Source: Larix sibirica (Eukaryota > Streptophyta > Pinopsida > Pinales > Pinaceae). From it: DNA of 27,125 nucleotides. The DNA lies in the NCBI GenBank assembly GCA_004151065.3, contig NWUY0300000266.1:33251-60375 (forward strand). The letters run 5' to 3'. Position 1 is the first letter of the stretch, and every line of letters begins with the position of its first letter. This document shows positions 1 through 10,340 of this stretch, in pieces. The notes beneath the pieces were generated by a model. That model was given only the letters and a program-made list of their open reading frames with translations, had not been told where the DNA came from and made no database searches. The position numbers were made by a program, and so were the translations under genes.

Positions 1-650
1 GTTAATCTAGGAAATATCTATGTATTCTTTATTTTTTTGGTTCTAGATCCGAACCATTCGGACTAGGGAGATCGGTTAGGGTACACACTGATGGATTGTC
101 CGCAAGCAAGTATTTATATTGGACATTTGAGGAGATTATTTATATTAGACTTGTTGAGGACTAGGAGCTTGTGTTTGAGTCTACTCTTTAAATCCTAAGA
201 AGGATGAAACCTCTTTTCGATGAACAAGGTATTTCAAACCTCATAAATAAGCATGGGGAATTTAATCTTGTTAATCGCTTACATGATATCAAAATAAGGT
301 GGAGGTGGAGGACTGGAATTAGAATATTTGGAAACATATGGGGGCTTCATGAGAAAAACATTTGGTTGTTTTTGTGCTTTGGGTTGTTATGTTGCTTCGA
401 ATTCTCCCTTGATTGGAGTTGTTGGTTATTTGAAATTAGTTTCCTTAAGCATTGTTTCTCTTATAGGAACCTTGATAGATTTGGGCACCTCCTTTATAGT
501 ATTATTAGACTATTTAGGGGATTTCTCTCTCTCCTATAATTAGAGGCATTTGGTATTAGTCTCAACTCATAATTTCTCCTCACTTTTTCCATGATGTTAT
601 CTATCACCATTTGCAATTGAGTAGGATAGAGATTGAAGGAATTATCCTAG
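1..650. other. Non-genic stretch, no recognised gene
   Basis: No credible gene is seen. Short open frames at 204-543 overlap each other and have no family features. The only structure noted is a pair of short blocks at 59-72 and 95-103 (an 'actagggagatc' block, about 20 bp spacing, then 'gattgtccg') that recurs with the same spacing at 10359-10402. They may be remnants of a shared LTR or repeat family. Confidence 0.4.
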
Positions 651-1080
651 TGATTAAAAAACTTCTTCTACATGGAAAGCTCTTCTTCTGCCATCATTAG
701 AAAACCTTTAGACCCAAGGTGAACATGGTTGAGCACATCAATCTTATTGTCTCCAAGTTGGAAAAGCATATATAAATATGAAGATGATTTATCTAGCTCT
801 TATTCTCTTGGCTCATAATATTCTTCATAATTGGAAGGAAATGTTCCATCATGTTTGTTTGTGCTCTGGAATGTTGGTACAAATATGTAACTTCTTGTCT
901 TGATTCTCTTTGAGGTGAAGGGGTAGCCCTTCTAAAAATTGGTTGACCTCTAACAAGTTGATTCTATGCTTTATGGGTCGGCCCCACAAAGGAATGGGTG
1001 GCATACCCTTGCTTGATCTTAACAAGTTTATTGGCCATGGTTTTGAGGAGTTTTGTGATCTATTATAGCATCATGGGGTC

Positions 1081-1761
1081 TTATCCAGAAGATGGCATAT
1101 CAGGTCCCTTACCTCTTCTTCTCAGGACATATTCCTTTCTATCAAGGGGTTCATGTCTAGGCTTTAGTGAAATTCTTGAAGCTCTCATATTGCTTTCCAA
1201 GTATTCAACATCATTAAATAGGGTCTCAAGGCTAGGGGACCTTTTTTTTGTTAGGTGGACAGAAAATTTAGCCTCAAAATATATGGCATATGCTACTATA
1301 GAAACAACTTTAGAGGATAAAATTGTGTTAGGAATGTGGTGATATAGTTTATAGAACCTATTGGTGAACTATGGGATAGTTTCGCCATTTTTTCTCTTGA
1401 GAATATTGAAATTAGTTAGATAATATCTATTGTCCTTCTTGATACCCCATTTCTTCAATAATTTTTCAATGAATTATCCCCAATAAGGTATATAATTGTT
1501 AAGAAAATTCCTAAACCCTTTCCTTGCTTTCCCTTCTAAAGAATGAGCAACCAATTGAGAAAATACATCATTTTCGTGGACAAAGAAGTTATTTGTGCAA
1601 TATTGAAAGGCCATAAGATGATCTTCTCTAGTGAGGCCATTCTCACCATTAAACTTAGGTGAAAATTTGAAATAACCATCAGGAAAGTATCCCAATTAAT
1701 ATGTAGGGGATAACATAAGGGGCTTGAACCTAGCAGCTAACCAAGGATTTTGTCTATCCAT
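1081..1761 (-). pseudogene. Decayed Ty3/Gypsy-like retrotransposon gag
   Basis: In a single minus-strand frame this reads as a plant LTR-retrotransposon Gag of about 226 residues. A possible start ATG lies at 1761. The N-terminus reads LAARFKPLMLSP, as in plant Gag proteins that begin near MAARF.PLVLP. It is followed by KFNGENGLTREDHLMAFQYC, the usual 'F.G.....EHL..F' opening, then LVAHSLEGKARKGFRNF (the S-L-G-A-W/F helix region) and KKWGIKKDNRYYLTNFN with ENGE/KNGET-type motifs. Three in-frame stops interrupt it (1696-1698, 1474-1476, 1369-1371) and a fourth ends it at 1081. There is no frameshift over about 680 bp, so decay is mostly by substitution. The remaining Gag-like sequence, possibly including the C-terminus, may continue down to about 650 with more damage (ATPSPQRESRQEV is readable). 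No LTRs or pol were found next to it. Assignment to Gag is by motif recall, not by a search. Confidence 0.72.
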
Positions 1762-2386
1762 TTAAGGCTTTAGTCCTTGTGTTTGAGGTTGGATAGGATT
1801 CTGGATAACAAGAAACTGGATATGGTGTATAAAAAATTGCAAAGAAGGAACAACAACTTGTGAGGATTAGGGAGGGCCAATGGATTATGGTATGGGGTCC
1901 AATAGTTACCATTGCCATAATGATGCATGATAGGAGAATGGAGTATCAAGTCTCGTATAACATTTAAATGAAACTAGGCTTTGAGAAAGGTCTATCAATT
2001 GTGATCCAAGAAGTGATGACTTTAATTGATAGTGGAAGGGCAGTGAAGGAGGGGTCCAAAAATATGAACTAAGGAAATGACCAAAAATAGTGGTAGCGGA
2101 AGAGAAATGAAAAACAAATTATGGATGCCTAAAAATGGTTATTTCAACATATCCCCTTTTTACCTCCACACTTGATCAGGATATTCTAGAGAGAACTCTC
2201 CTTGGTCCCTTTCCAATATACAAGGGCTTCTAGTCACAAGTTACCAAGAAGTAAATGAACCTTTAACCACAACATTATTTTCCCCATCCATGTTTTTTCA
2301 AAACATAGTAAATATCTTAAAATAGATAATGCAACAATTGTCCTAATAGCTATCTTTCTCTCTGACTTAGAAAAATAACCTCGTGT
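1762..2386. other. Non-genic stretch
   Basis: No recognised gene. A 65-codon minus-strand open frame at 2234-2431 has no family features and overlaps the SINE repeat that begins at 2387. Confidence 0.4.
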
Positions 2387-2599
2387 CCCAAAGGGGTTGG
2401 ATCCATTGGTGAAGAGCGAGGATCTTTTCATTAGTGGGAAAGGTTCAATTCCTATGAGGGACTAGCTTGAATCCATGGGGTCACCTCGAGGTAGTGATCA
2501 AACACATGGTTACACCTAGAGAGATTGTATTAAATGATCTCATGACCTATGCACACATAAGTGGATCAAATCCCACCCCCATGTCCTCCAAAAGTTTAG
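2387..2599 (+). mobile_element. tRNA-derived SINE, first unit of a tandem pair
   Basis: First of two 213-bp units in direct tandem. Its 5' part carries an RNA polymerase III internal promoter: A-box-like TGGATCCATTGG at 2398-2409 and B-box-like GGTTCAATTCC at 2442-2452, about 32 bp apart, as in tRNA-derived SINEs. The body ends in a purine/A-rich stretch (tcctccaaaagtttag) that runs directly into unit two. No target-site duplication was identified around the pair. An alternative is a plain tandem duplication of non-SINE repeat sequence, but the box spacing, equal to that in the other SINEs here, favours a SINE. Confidence 0.6.
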
Positions 2600-2812
2600 C
2601 CCAAAGGGGTTGGATCCATTGGTGAAGAGAAAGGATTTTTTCACCAATGAGTAAAGTTCAATTCCCTTGAGGGACTAGCCTAAATCCATGGGGTCGCCTT
2701 GAGGTAGTGGTTGAACATGTGGTTGCACCCAAAGAGATTGTATTAAATTATCTCATGACCCATGCACTCATAAGTGGATCAAATCCCACCCCCATGTCTT
2801 TCAAAATTTAAG
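2600..2812 (+). mobile_element. tRNA-derived SINE, second unit of a tandem pair
   Basis: Second 213-bp unit, the same length as the first and roughly 85 percent identical by eye. The A-box-like sequence is at 2611-2622 and the B-box-like AGTTCAATTCC at 2655-2665, exactly 213 bp from their counterparts. The unit ends in 'tttcaaaatttaag' and is followed at once by a third, different SINE. Scattered substitutions without indels suggest that the duplication is old. Confidence 0.6.
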
Positions 2813-3025
2813 CAAATCCGGCGAGCATGGTTGGTTTAGATCAACCTCGTTCTGCATGGAAACCTAAGTTTGAACCCCACAAGGTAGCGGGGAGGAGACA
2901 CTTAAAATATATCCATGTTAAGGGTTGGTGTGGCCTAAGCTGGATGCAATCCCCGGGTGATTTTGACGGCTTAGATGCCATTGGGTCATAGTTTATGAGA
3001 CCATAGGCTAGTCCTACTAAGGATC
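2813..3025 (+). mobile_element. tRNA-derived SINE related to the 5720-5976 copy
   Basis: Third SINE-like unit of the cluster. The A-box-like GAGCATGGTTGG is at 2823-2834 and the B-box-like AGTTTGAACCC at 2867-2877 (32 bp spacing). From the B-box onward it aligns with the SINE at 5720-5976. The alignment is best over about 45 bp (starting 'ggttggtgtggcc', through 'atccccgggtgattttgac') with only about four differences. The 3' boundary is approximate: similarity fades around 3005-3025, where a gag relic begins. No A-tail or target-site duplication could be set. Confidence 0.65.
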
Positions 3026-3552
3026 ATCTCATTAAATTTTCGGATAAATGCGTAAAGTATAACATCACCGACAATAATGTTTTATGCATATTGTTTGCCC
3101 TTACCTTCAGAGGACGATTTAGAGGCTGGTTGGAAACTTTTCTAGCTTATTCTATCTATACATGGTTTTAGTTTGTAGATATGTTTTTAGACAATTTCGA
3201 GAATTATGATTTTAATAAATTGTGTGATGAGCTACAGGGCCTCCAACAAAAAGAGAGGCAATCTTTAGAAAAAATTTCAGCAATAATTTCTCATGTTCTT
3301 TATAAATTCCACCTTTTTGATCTAGTTTCTGAATTCAATTTATATGAATTGATTACAAATTCTTCCACTTCTCTTATTGAGAAAAATCAACCTTTAGAAG
3401 TTGAACATAATACATATCAAGATGTTGCCTTGCAAGATGCATCTTGCCTACCAGTTGATCAAGGAGAAGTCTTAAGAAATGATCTATCTACCCCTCAAGA
3501 ACTCTTTACTTCTATTAATGTTTTACAAGTCCCTAGTCTTGCAAATTTATAA
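3016..3552 (+). pseudogene. Decayed LTR-retrotransposon gag, 5' truncated
   Basis: The plus-strand frame from about 3016 reads KCVKYNITDNNVLCILFALT, then FRGRFRGWLETF, SIYTWF, a TAG stop (3169-3171), FVDMFLDNFENYDFNKLCDEL and LQGLQQKERQSLEK. This order matches the middle of plant Gag proteins: V...LF..SL.G.A..W...LP..SI.SW..F...F...F, then L....Q...ES. The start of Gag is missing; the SINE cluster sits where it should be. A second stop at 3550-3552 ends the frame, and the sequence downstream stays readable. The element is opposite in orientation to the minus-strand gag at 1081-1761, so it is a separate insertion. Family assignment (Ty3/Gypsy) is by motif recall. Confidence 0.6.
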
Positions 3553-4954
3553 TCTATAGCTTCTTCTCAATTTCAATCTCAAAGTTTGAAAGAGGTATCA
3601 TCACCTTCTAAGGACTGCTCCCAGTCAATACTTTCCATAACTGAGCAACAATTTTTTGATTCTAAGAAGATCAATCAAGATGAGCTAATTTTAGATTGGA
3701 ATATATTTTTATCTTCTTCAAAATTTGTGTTAATTCATCTTCCAATCCTCGTATGAATGAGCACAAATCTGCTACTAATAATTTTAAGTGTTTTGATACG
3801 ATTTTAGAACAAATTGGAAATTTTGATCGTCACACAGAAAAAGAAAACATTGATCTCGATAGAATTGCATGTTATTCGGAAGAAATGAATTTGATCATTT
3901 TCAAGAATTTGATAATCATAAGCTTGATTTGCATGCGGGATTTTTCACTAATCATAAAGAAGGTTCAGATCTTGATCTCAAGCAAATTTCTCATAACACA
4001 TTCAAAGGCGAGTCACGAAATTCTATTGAGGATGATGCGGAGATAAAAGAAAAGTCTCTTGTAAATTTAAGTAGTAATGATTATTCTAATTTGAGGGATT
4101 CTTTTAATTTTCTCATCTCTAATTCTTATTTTTCTACATATCCTAATCTCTTTTCAGATTTTGATTTGCGTAAGAATTCATTTGATTTTCCTAATGACAT
4201 GCTTTCAAAATCTAGTTGTAAAAATATTTTTAGTATTAGTGATTCTCCTATTTTATATGAGGATAATAGATCACAATTTGTAACATCATTAGATATTTTC
4301 TCCCCTCAATGTTTTAAAACAATAGAAGTTTTGTTACAAGATATTTAGATTCGACAAACTTTAAAAGATATCATTAAAATAATTCCTTTTGAAGCTAAAC
4401 ATTTCCATACTCATTGGAATCATTTATATGAAGAATCTAACTATGTTGGCGATGGCCCAATTTTTGATGATTCATTTTACATGATTGATGTTCACCACAA
4501 GTTTATGCCTTTTTCTTTCGATTTTCCTTTAATTGCCAAATCTTTAAGTAAAATTTCTTCTTCTCTTGATCTCATGCACCTTTCAACTCATTCATTTCAT
4601 GATTCGACTTTGTATTTGAAACCACCTCTTCTAGATGTTAGTAATTCGATTCCTCCAATTGATTTTGATAAGTTAGGTTCACTATCTAGTATGGGTTCTA
4701 TTCTATTAGGCCATTCTTTGCATTGTGAATTCCATGACAGGATTTCAGAATGGCTAGAACATTCTTATTCTGAAAGATTTCCGGAAAATGGTAAACTTAC
4801 CTTATCATTATATTTGAATAAATTTTCAGATGGCAAGAATGATGCATTACTTTTTGTTTATCTTTCTCACTTTCGAAAACTGATCGGAAATTGTGTTGAT
4901 CTTGCAGGATTTAATAATTTTCAATGGCTTCATTGGTTCCTTCATTACATTTGA
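3553..4954 (+). pseudogene. Decayed unrecognised ORF downstream of gag relic
   Basis: A long, broken plus-strand reading frame follows the gag relic. Readable blocks run from 3553 to about 3765, then in a second frame to about 3890 (MNEHKSATNNFKCFDTILEQ), then in a third frame from 3869 to 4954 with a single TAG at 4346-4348. The protein is rich in Ser, Asn, Asp, Phe and Ile (for example FNFLISNSYFSTYPNLFSDF and IDVHHKFMPFSFDFPLIAKS). No protease, reverse transcriptase, RNase H or integrase motif was seen. Its position after gag suggests an extra reading frame or the gag-pol spacer region of a Gypsy-type element. It could also be a rapidly evolving Gag C-terminal part. It is non-functional as it stands, with at least two stops and two frameshifts. 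Function unknown. Confidence 0.5.
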
Positions 4955-5706
4955 TTTCTATTAATCTAGGCTAGGATTATGATAGTGTACAATAGGTTTT
5001 AGATTAAGTTTTGTTTGTTTTCTTTCACTTTTCTTTTGTTTTTCGAAATGATGCAGTTTTGAAGATTACGATAATTGAAGATGAGACACTCACAAATGTA
5101 GTCAGGAAGTTTTTTACCTTCTCTTTCTCTTTTAATTATATGCTAATGATAATACCATTAAACAATTTCTTTTAAATCCCATTTTAAGTTCATATTGTTA
5201 TGACTTAATTATGAAGAGTTTAATGGAAATCTATCTAAGAACATGAAGCAAAAATTATTTTAGGGAAAGACTCTATTTTGATGACTCATTAGCTTATCAC
5301 GAAATAAAAACATAATTGAATCTCAATTTTCTTTAAACAATGTCGTAAGTGCAGATTAGTCTTATGATCTATCTTTAAGTATTTTCTTTTTCTTTCATAG
5401 ATTATTTGTTTATTTATATTTTAATAAAGTGCCTAATTAGATTGAAATTTCATGATGTATTAAAAGCAACCATTTAATCACAATTAAAATTGGGATTAGG
5501 ATTCAAATTTATTTTATCATTAAGAGTCTAATTTCTTATTTTTCTTTCGATTGATATAGTTATTATGTATTTACTTTTAGTGAAATTTTGATTTATTTTT
5601 TGGTTCTATTTGTATATACATTTAGTTTATAACTTTATTTATAATAGGCCTATTCTATTAAATAATATTTCATGCATTTTTTTTTAATTCCTCTATCACA
5701 ATTATA
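4955..5706. other. AT-rich non-genic stretch
   Basis: AT-rich sequence with many T-runs and no open frame of note. It may be retrotransposon non-coding sequence continuing from the relic before it. Nothing specific is seen. Confidence 0.4.
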
Positions 5707-5719
5707 GTTCTAAGAAAGG
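5707..5719. repeat. Target-site duplication, left copy (SINE 5720-5976)
   Basis: gttctaagaaagg here and gttataagaaagg at 5977-5989 match at 12 of 13 positions and bracket a tRNA-derived SINE exactly. Confidence 0.75.
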
Positions 5720-5976
5720 CTGTCAATTCTTGCTAGCTCACTTGATCAAGGGATGGGTATTCGCCAAGGGCGACCTAGGTTCAAATCCCCTTCGGGTGAG
5801 TTAGTTGGGNAGGTGACACCCAAAAATTCAACACAGTTGAAGGTTGGTGTGGCCTAGGCGGGATGCGATCCCCGGGTGATTTTGACAACTTAGATGCCCG
5901 TGGGTTGTGATTTCTCAACCAATGGTGGAAATGGACTGCCCCCGAGTGATGGGAATTTCTTACAAACAAAAAAAAT
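5720..5976 (+). mobile_element. tRNA-derived SINE with target-site duplication
   Basis: A 257-bp plus-strand SINE. The 5' tRNA-like head has an A-box-like TAGCTCACTTGA at 5734-5745 and a very good B-box GGTTCAAATCC at 5778-5788 (32 bp spacing). A unique body follows, including the conserved core shared with the unit at 2813-3025. The end is A-rich (acaaacaaaaaaaatg) at 5962-5976. Flanking 13-bp direct repeats with one mismatch (5707-5719 and 5977-5989) are the target-site duplication expected from LINE-driven retroposition. There is one undetermined base at 5810. The named plant SINE family was not identified. Confidence 0.85.
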
Positions 5977-5989
5977 GTTATAAGAAAGG
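5977..5989. repeat. Target-site duplication, right copy (SINE 5720-5976)
   Basis: gttataagaaagg directly follows the A-rich tail of the SINE and matches 5707-5719 with one substitution. Confidence 0.75.
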
Positions 5990-6720
5990 ATTATTAAAAT
6001 AATTATAGGGATTAAACATTTAAACTCATAATTTTATCCCTTATTTGATTTTGTCTTTCTAATTGTGATATGATATAATTTTATCTATTAATTTTTTATG
6101 AGATGTTGATTTAAATTTAAGGCCTAATTTTATGTAGTGAACAATTTTACATTTTATTAGATTAGTTTCGATTGATCTTAGGTTTGTTTGAATTTTTTAT
6201 TTCTTGATTTGAAACTTGTAGGTTTTCAAATTTTTGTTGTACTAGATTTTGAAAGGGGTTATAATCTAATGACAACAATTGGCTTTAATGTAGTAGTTAT
6301 CTTTTTCAAAGAGATATGAAATCTTATCCTAAAGGATATATTTATAGATGTTCTTATTTTTCTAAAAATTAAACATTCTGATTTGTTAGTTGTTGATTGT
6401 GAAAAACTTATAATAAACCCTGCCGATAGATATATTTGAATTTTTCCATCATTTGATGAAGAACATTATCTTTAACTTAATATATAAAAAATAAATAAAA
6501 TTGAAATTCATTTTTATAGATTAGTTTACTTTTAAGTGAATCAAATTTGGGAAAACAGATCAATTAGTAAGGAGTAGTAACCTATTGACTCTTTACGCCA
6601 TCCCATGCTCTTAAGGAGTTTCCTGGAATTGCTTCCCCATCCATTACGAAATCTCGAATGAGATTAACAGTAATCATAGTCCAACCCTTTTTCATATGAC
6701 AGATGATATCTTAAGGGTTA
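5990..6720. other. AT-rich non-genic stretch
   Basis: AT-rich, with no open frame and no recognised repeat. Nothing specific is seen. Confidence 0.4.
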
Positions 6721-6723
6721 GTT

Positions 6724-6930
6724 GGAGGATATGAGGTCTCATTATGAGTCAACCTATCATTATCATAGGTATCTATGGTATGACATTACCCCATATGGTT
6801 ACTAAGCCAGGGTAATGGCTCTTAGTTGCAAGGCCGAGGGAAAGGAGGTCTCATCATGAGTCGACCTTTTCATCATTGTAGGTACTGGTGAATGGCATTG
6901 TCATCATCTGATCACCAATTTAGGACAGGG
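6724..6930 (+). repeat. Degenerate direct repeat, period about 112 bp
   Basis: Two diverged copies. Each begins near 'gaggtctcatYatgagtc' (6733 and 6845, offset 112) and continues with related 'atcattRtaggta' and 'ggcattRtc' blocks, ending at 'agccaggg' and 'ggacaggg'. The copies differ by substitutions and small indels. No coding potential. Origin unknown. Confidence 0.55.
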
Positions 6931-7751
6931 GATTCCATCTTATTCCTTAGGAAAAAGTAAAGAAACAAAGTTTTAACAAGGGTTTATAAGCTATGCATAT
7001 TTATCTAATGGATGGGACAAAAGCAACTGAATATGGTTAAAATGTATCCTTGTCGAGGCCATAGATTCCTGCTAGCAGCAGTGGCAATGCCCATAGTATT
7101 GGGGTCATTTTCTAATGCTATGACTTATTCGATTGGTTTGTACTTCCTAAGGCTAATTCCCGATAAAGTTTACTTTTCTTGTAATCATACATGACTTTGG
7201 ATTGATATATTTAAAAAGTTTATGAAAAGATGATGGAAATAATTTGGATATTTTCTTGAAGCAATGAAGTCTAATCTTGACTATATAAATCAATGATGAA
7301 GCTTTTCAGATTATTTGACATTTGGCATTTAAGAGAATTTTATCTTTTATTCCTAGATACTTACATATTTCAGAGATAACTTCTTGTCCCCAATACATCG
7401 CCATTCGTTGGCCCACCAACAATTCCCATAAAATTTTGCAAAATTTTTATGGGGCCCCCATTCATAATTTTGTAAATAAGTTGCTTTCTATTGTTTTCAA
7501 TTTGTTTTAAGCGATTTCTCTATTTGGTTTGATGGTGCCTTTTTATTACGCATGTTTTATCTTTTGCTCTTCATTGATTCCTTGGCTTATGTGATGTCTT
7601 TTTGATGATTTGGTGGTTGGACTCCGTTATGCCAATTGGATCTTTTGGGATCATGGTTGTTCCTAAATGCTTGTATGTGCATCTTTAACGTTGTTTCAAG
7701 TCAATTATATCGTTTTCCTTGCGATAATTGGATTATTATTATATTACGAAA
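6931..7751. other. Non-genic stretch with one hairpin
   Basis: No recognised gene. The 60-62-codon frames at 7012 and 7322 have no family features. A compact imperfect palindrome lies at 7425-7453 (9-bp perfect outer stem starting cccataaaa, one mismatch, then three more pairs), directly followed by ggggcccc. Confidence 0.4.
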
Positions 7752-7766
7752 CTTCATCGATCTTTT
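7752..7766. repeat. Target-site duplication, left copy (SINE 7767-7975)
   Basis: cttcatcgatctttt is repeated exactly (15 of 15) at 7976-7990 and brackets a minus-strand SINE. Confidence 0.9.
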
Positions 7767-7975
7767 TTTTTGTACTAGGGGAATCAACAACTGGGATGGA
7801 GCTGGTACTCGCATGACACGAAGTCCAGGGGTCCAATCCCATTTGCTACCACTATACTCCTAGGTGCAACCACTATGCCTGCCACAATGGCACACGGGTT
7901 ATCCGAGGTTTGAACCAACAACCTCTTACAAGGTTTGCAAGAGCTTTTCCAACTGGTCTACACCCCGATGCGCAG
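7767..7975 (-). mobile_element. tRNA-derived SINE, minus strand, 15-bp exact TSD
   Basis: A 209-bp element read on the minus strand. Near its 5' end is A-box TAGACCAGTTGG (7949-7960), followed 32 bp later by B-box-like AGGTTTGAACC read as GGTTCAAACCT (7906-7916). Its 3' end is a short A-tail, seen on the plus strand as the T-run at 7762-7771. The flanking 15-bp direct repeats are identical, so insertion was fairly recent or the site is well preserved. The body is unlike the 5720 and 2387 families, so this is a different SINE family. A 75-codon open frame across it is incidental. Confidence 0.88.
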
Positions 7976-7990
7976 CTTCATCGATCTTTT
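7976..7990. repeat. Target-site duplication, right copy (SINE 7767-7975)
   Basis: Exact repeat of 7752-7766, adjoining the tRNA-like head of the minus-strand SINE. Confidence 0.9.
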
Positions 7991-8471
7991 CATCTTCAAT
8001 TCATTTTTACAACTTTTTGGCAGATCACAATTAATTATTTGAAAGCTCAATTTTATGAATTCCATTCACGTCTTAAAAGATTACATGTTAGTGAATGGAA
8101 TCATGTTGACAAGATCTAAATTAGAATGCTTATCAAATTTTGCAAGCCTTAAAATTTCTAATAAAAGTTATACATTTTTGTAAATTTTGGAAAATTTAAA
8201 TAAAGACTTACTCACTTGTAACTTAGCTCATATTTAAGAAAAGAACATATCAAATAAATGAGAGATGCTTATACTTTTTAAATTTAAGTCTTACACTTTT
8301 ATTTTAAATCATGCATGTTTTATGATCTTCTACTTTTCATTAAATAAAGTCAATTCAATTAAAAGTTATTTTTTTATATGATAATTATTCTATACCATGT
8401 TTACGTGGAAGATGAATATGAAAATCTTAATTTATGAAAACATAAATTTTTATTAAAATCTAACTTTTGTT
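7991..8471. other. AT-rich non-genic stretch
   Basis: AT-rich, without recognised genes or repeats. Confidence 0.4.
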
Positions 8472-8691
8472 GATATTTAAAACTTAAAAGAACAAATAAT
8501 GAAATAATATTAATATCTTATAATTTCTTTTATCCTTTTGACTTTTCCCATAATAACACTTGAATTAGTCATTTTTATTTAGACATTTAAAGTTTGAAGT
8601 ACCAATGATGAAATAATATTAATATCTTATATTTTTTTTGTTTTCCCATAATAACATAATAACACTTGAATTGGTCATTTTTATTTAGACT
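8472..8691 (+). repeat. Tandem duplication, period about 109 bp
   Basis: Two copies, about 8472-8581 and 8582-8691. The block gaaataatattaatatctta occurs at 8501-8520 and 8610-8629. Both copies also share 'ttttcccataataaca' and 'cacttgaattRgtcatttttatttagac'. The second copy has a small internal duplication (cataataa) and a shortened T-rich middle. No coding potential. Confidence 0.75.
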
Positions 8692-10340
8692 TCATCATGA
8701 TGTTAGTACCTTTTGGGCTAAGTTAATTTAAAAAAAATCTTTAAAAAGATACTAATAAACATTTATTAAAAAAGTGTATATGCTCTTTTCATTTAAACCA
8801 TAAACGAAATGTCTTGCTCTGAGTTTTAAATTTTACGACTATTGTTTATTTTGCTATCCCTAAAATTGTCCACGTATGAGAATCACAATAATTCCTTGAG
8901 ATCTTTTAAAGAGGAGTATTTATACTCTTATAAGCCATTTTTAATGCCATGCAGGTTATGAAAATTCTTAGTTCGAGAATAGAGGTCAACCATTGAAGTA
9001 TTGGTTCACGAAAAATCTAAAATTCATGGAGGTTTGAATGCTAATGGATCCATTATTTGCCACTTGGTAAGAGGATGGCAATAAGCTTATCTTTCGATAA
9101 AACATCAAGTCTCCTATTCTAATTGATTTATTTCTCAAATGATGAATATATTTCACATCACTTAAAGATTTACTCTAATTGCTTTCTCTTTATTCTTAAA
9201 AACATATTTATCACCAACTTTTTATTGACTGATGAAATATTTTCATTAAAGTGTTTTATGAAAAGTGATTGAAATAATATTTTAATTGAGATCCTTAGAT
9301 ATTACCCATAAAAGGCCACTTGGCAATATTTTGCAAACATTCTATAAACTCTGAGCCAACTTTTTGTTTGTACGAAGAAAGAAACCATAACGCCAAATCT
9401 TCACCAGATTTCTTGGATCGTTTTTTTTAAAGGAGATGATGATAACATTTCATGAATGGGAAAGGATAACACTAGAGCCAGGGTGCACAAGTGTCAGTCT
9501 ACGTGGAAAAGATGTCCCTAGAAATGTGTTTCACCAGTCCGCGCAAAAGGAAATAGCAGAAATTGTGGGCAGCTGGATAACTCTACGATTTGATTGAGAC
9601 TTCTACATTTGCAGAAGTATACAATTGTCAAGCCAGAGATTATCGATGAGTTGCCTCGATTTCATGCTAAAGATTAGTTGGATCATAAACAAAACACACA
9701 AGATTGTTAGAATTCACCACAGGTTTATCATCAGGTCATTCTCATGCTAAGGTTGAGCACGCTAATTGGATCATTAAAATTGTTGAAGAATCATACATCA
9801 AGTTACAGTAGTTTTTCCACTAACTAATCGGAATGCTACGCTATTCTGGAGAAGATTGTGTGATACGTGTCAAAGGAGAGGGCAATCTTTTTCGTTATCA
9901 TATCATCCAGATCACAGATCTTGAGGGAGTTTCATATATTGCCAATGGATCACGGAGTTTCTCGTTTTTGTTTTGATTTTAGTTTAGTTCGATTTTACTT
10001 TTAGTTTATTTATTTATTTTAGTTTTATTTATATGTCAAATGGATTTTTAATATAAATTCGATTTGTTTGAGGACGCAGATTTAAAAAGATAGGCAATGA
10101 ATATACGATGAAATCATAAAACCCAGCGTAGCAAGTCGACCATCGGAAACGAAGGAGAAAGGGACAATGGACCAAATTAAAGAAAGATCACATCACAAAA
10201 GAGGATACCCTTAGTAAGCTACCCCGGTAGATCGCATAAAAATCCATAAAGGAAATATTGTGATAAAGATACTTTAAAACACTAAGTTGTTTCTAGGTCC
10301 CGGTGATAAATCCTTAGTGTTAATTTTAGCAGTCTATGTT
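8692..10340. other. Non-genic stretch, possible retroelement debris
   Basis: No intact frame. Around 9835-9890 a short plus-strand frame reads ATLFWRRLCDTCQRRG, which recalls the end of a Gypsy integrase zinc-binding domain (CxxCQ), but no other integrase block could be aligned. The rest is unassigned. There is one undetermined base at 10356, just beyond this stretch. Confidence 0.3.

Noticed and set aside
9835-9890. Plus-strand phrase ATLFWRRLCDTCQRRG resembling a Gypsy integrase zinc-binding end
   Set aside because: Only about 16 residues match the pattern; no HH pair before it and no integrase core after it could be aligned, so it is mentioned only as possible debris.
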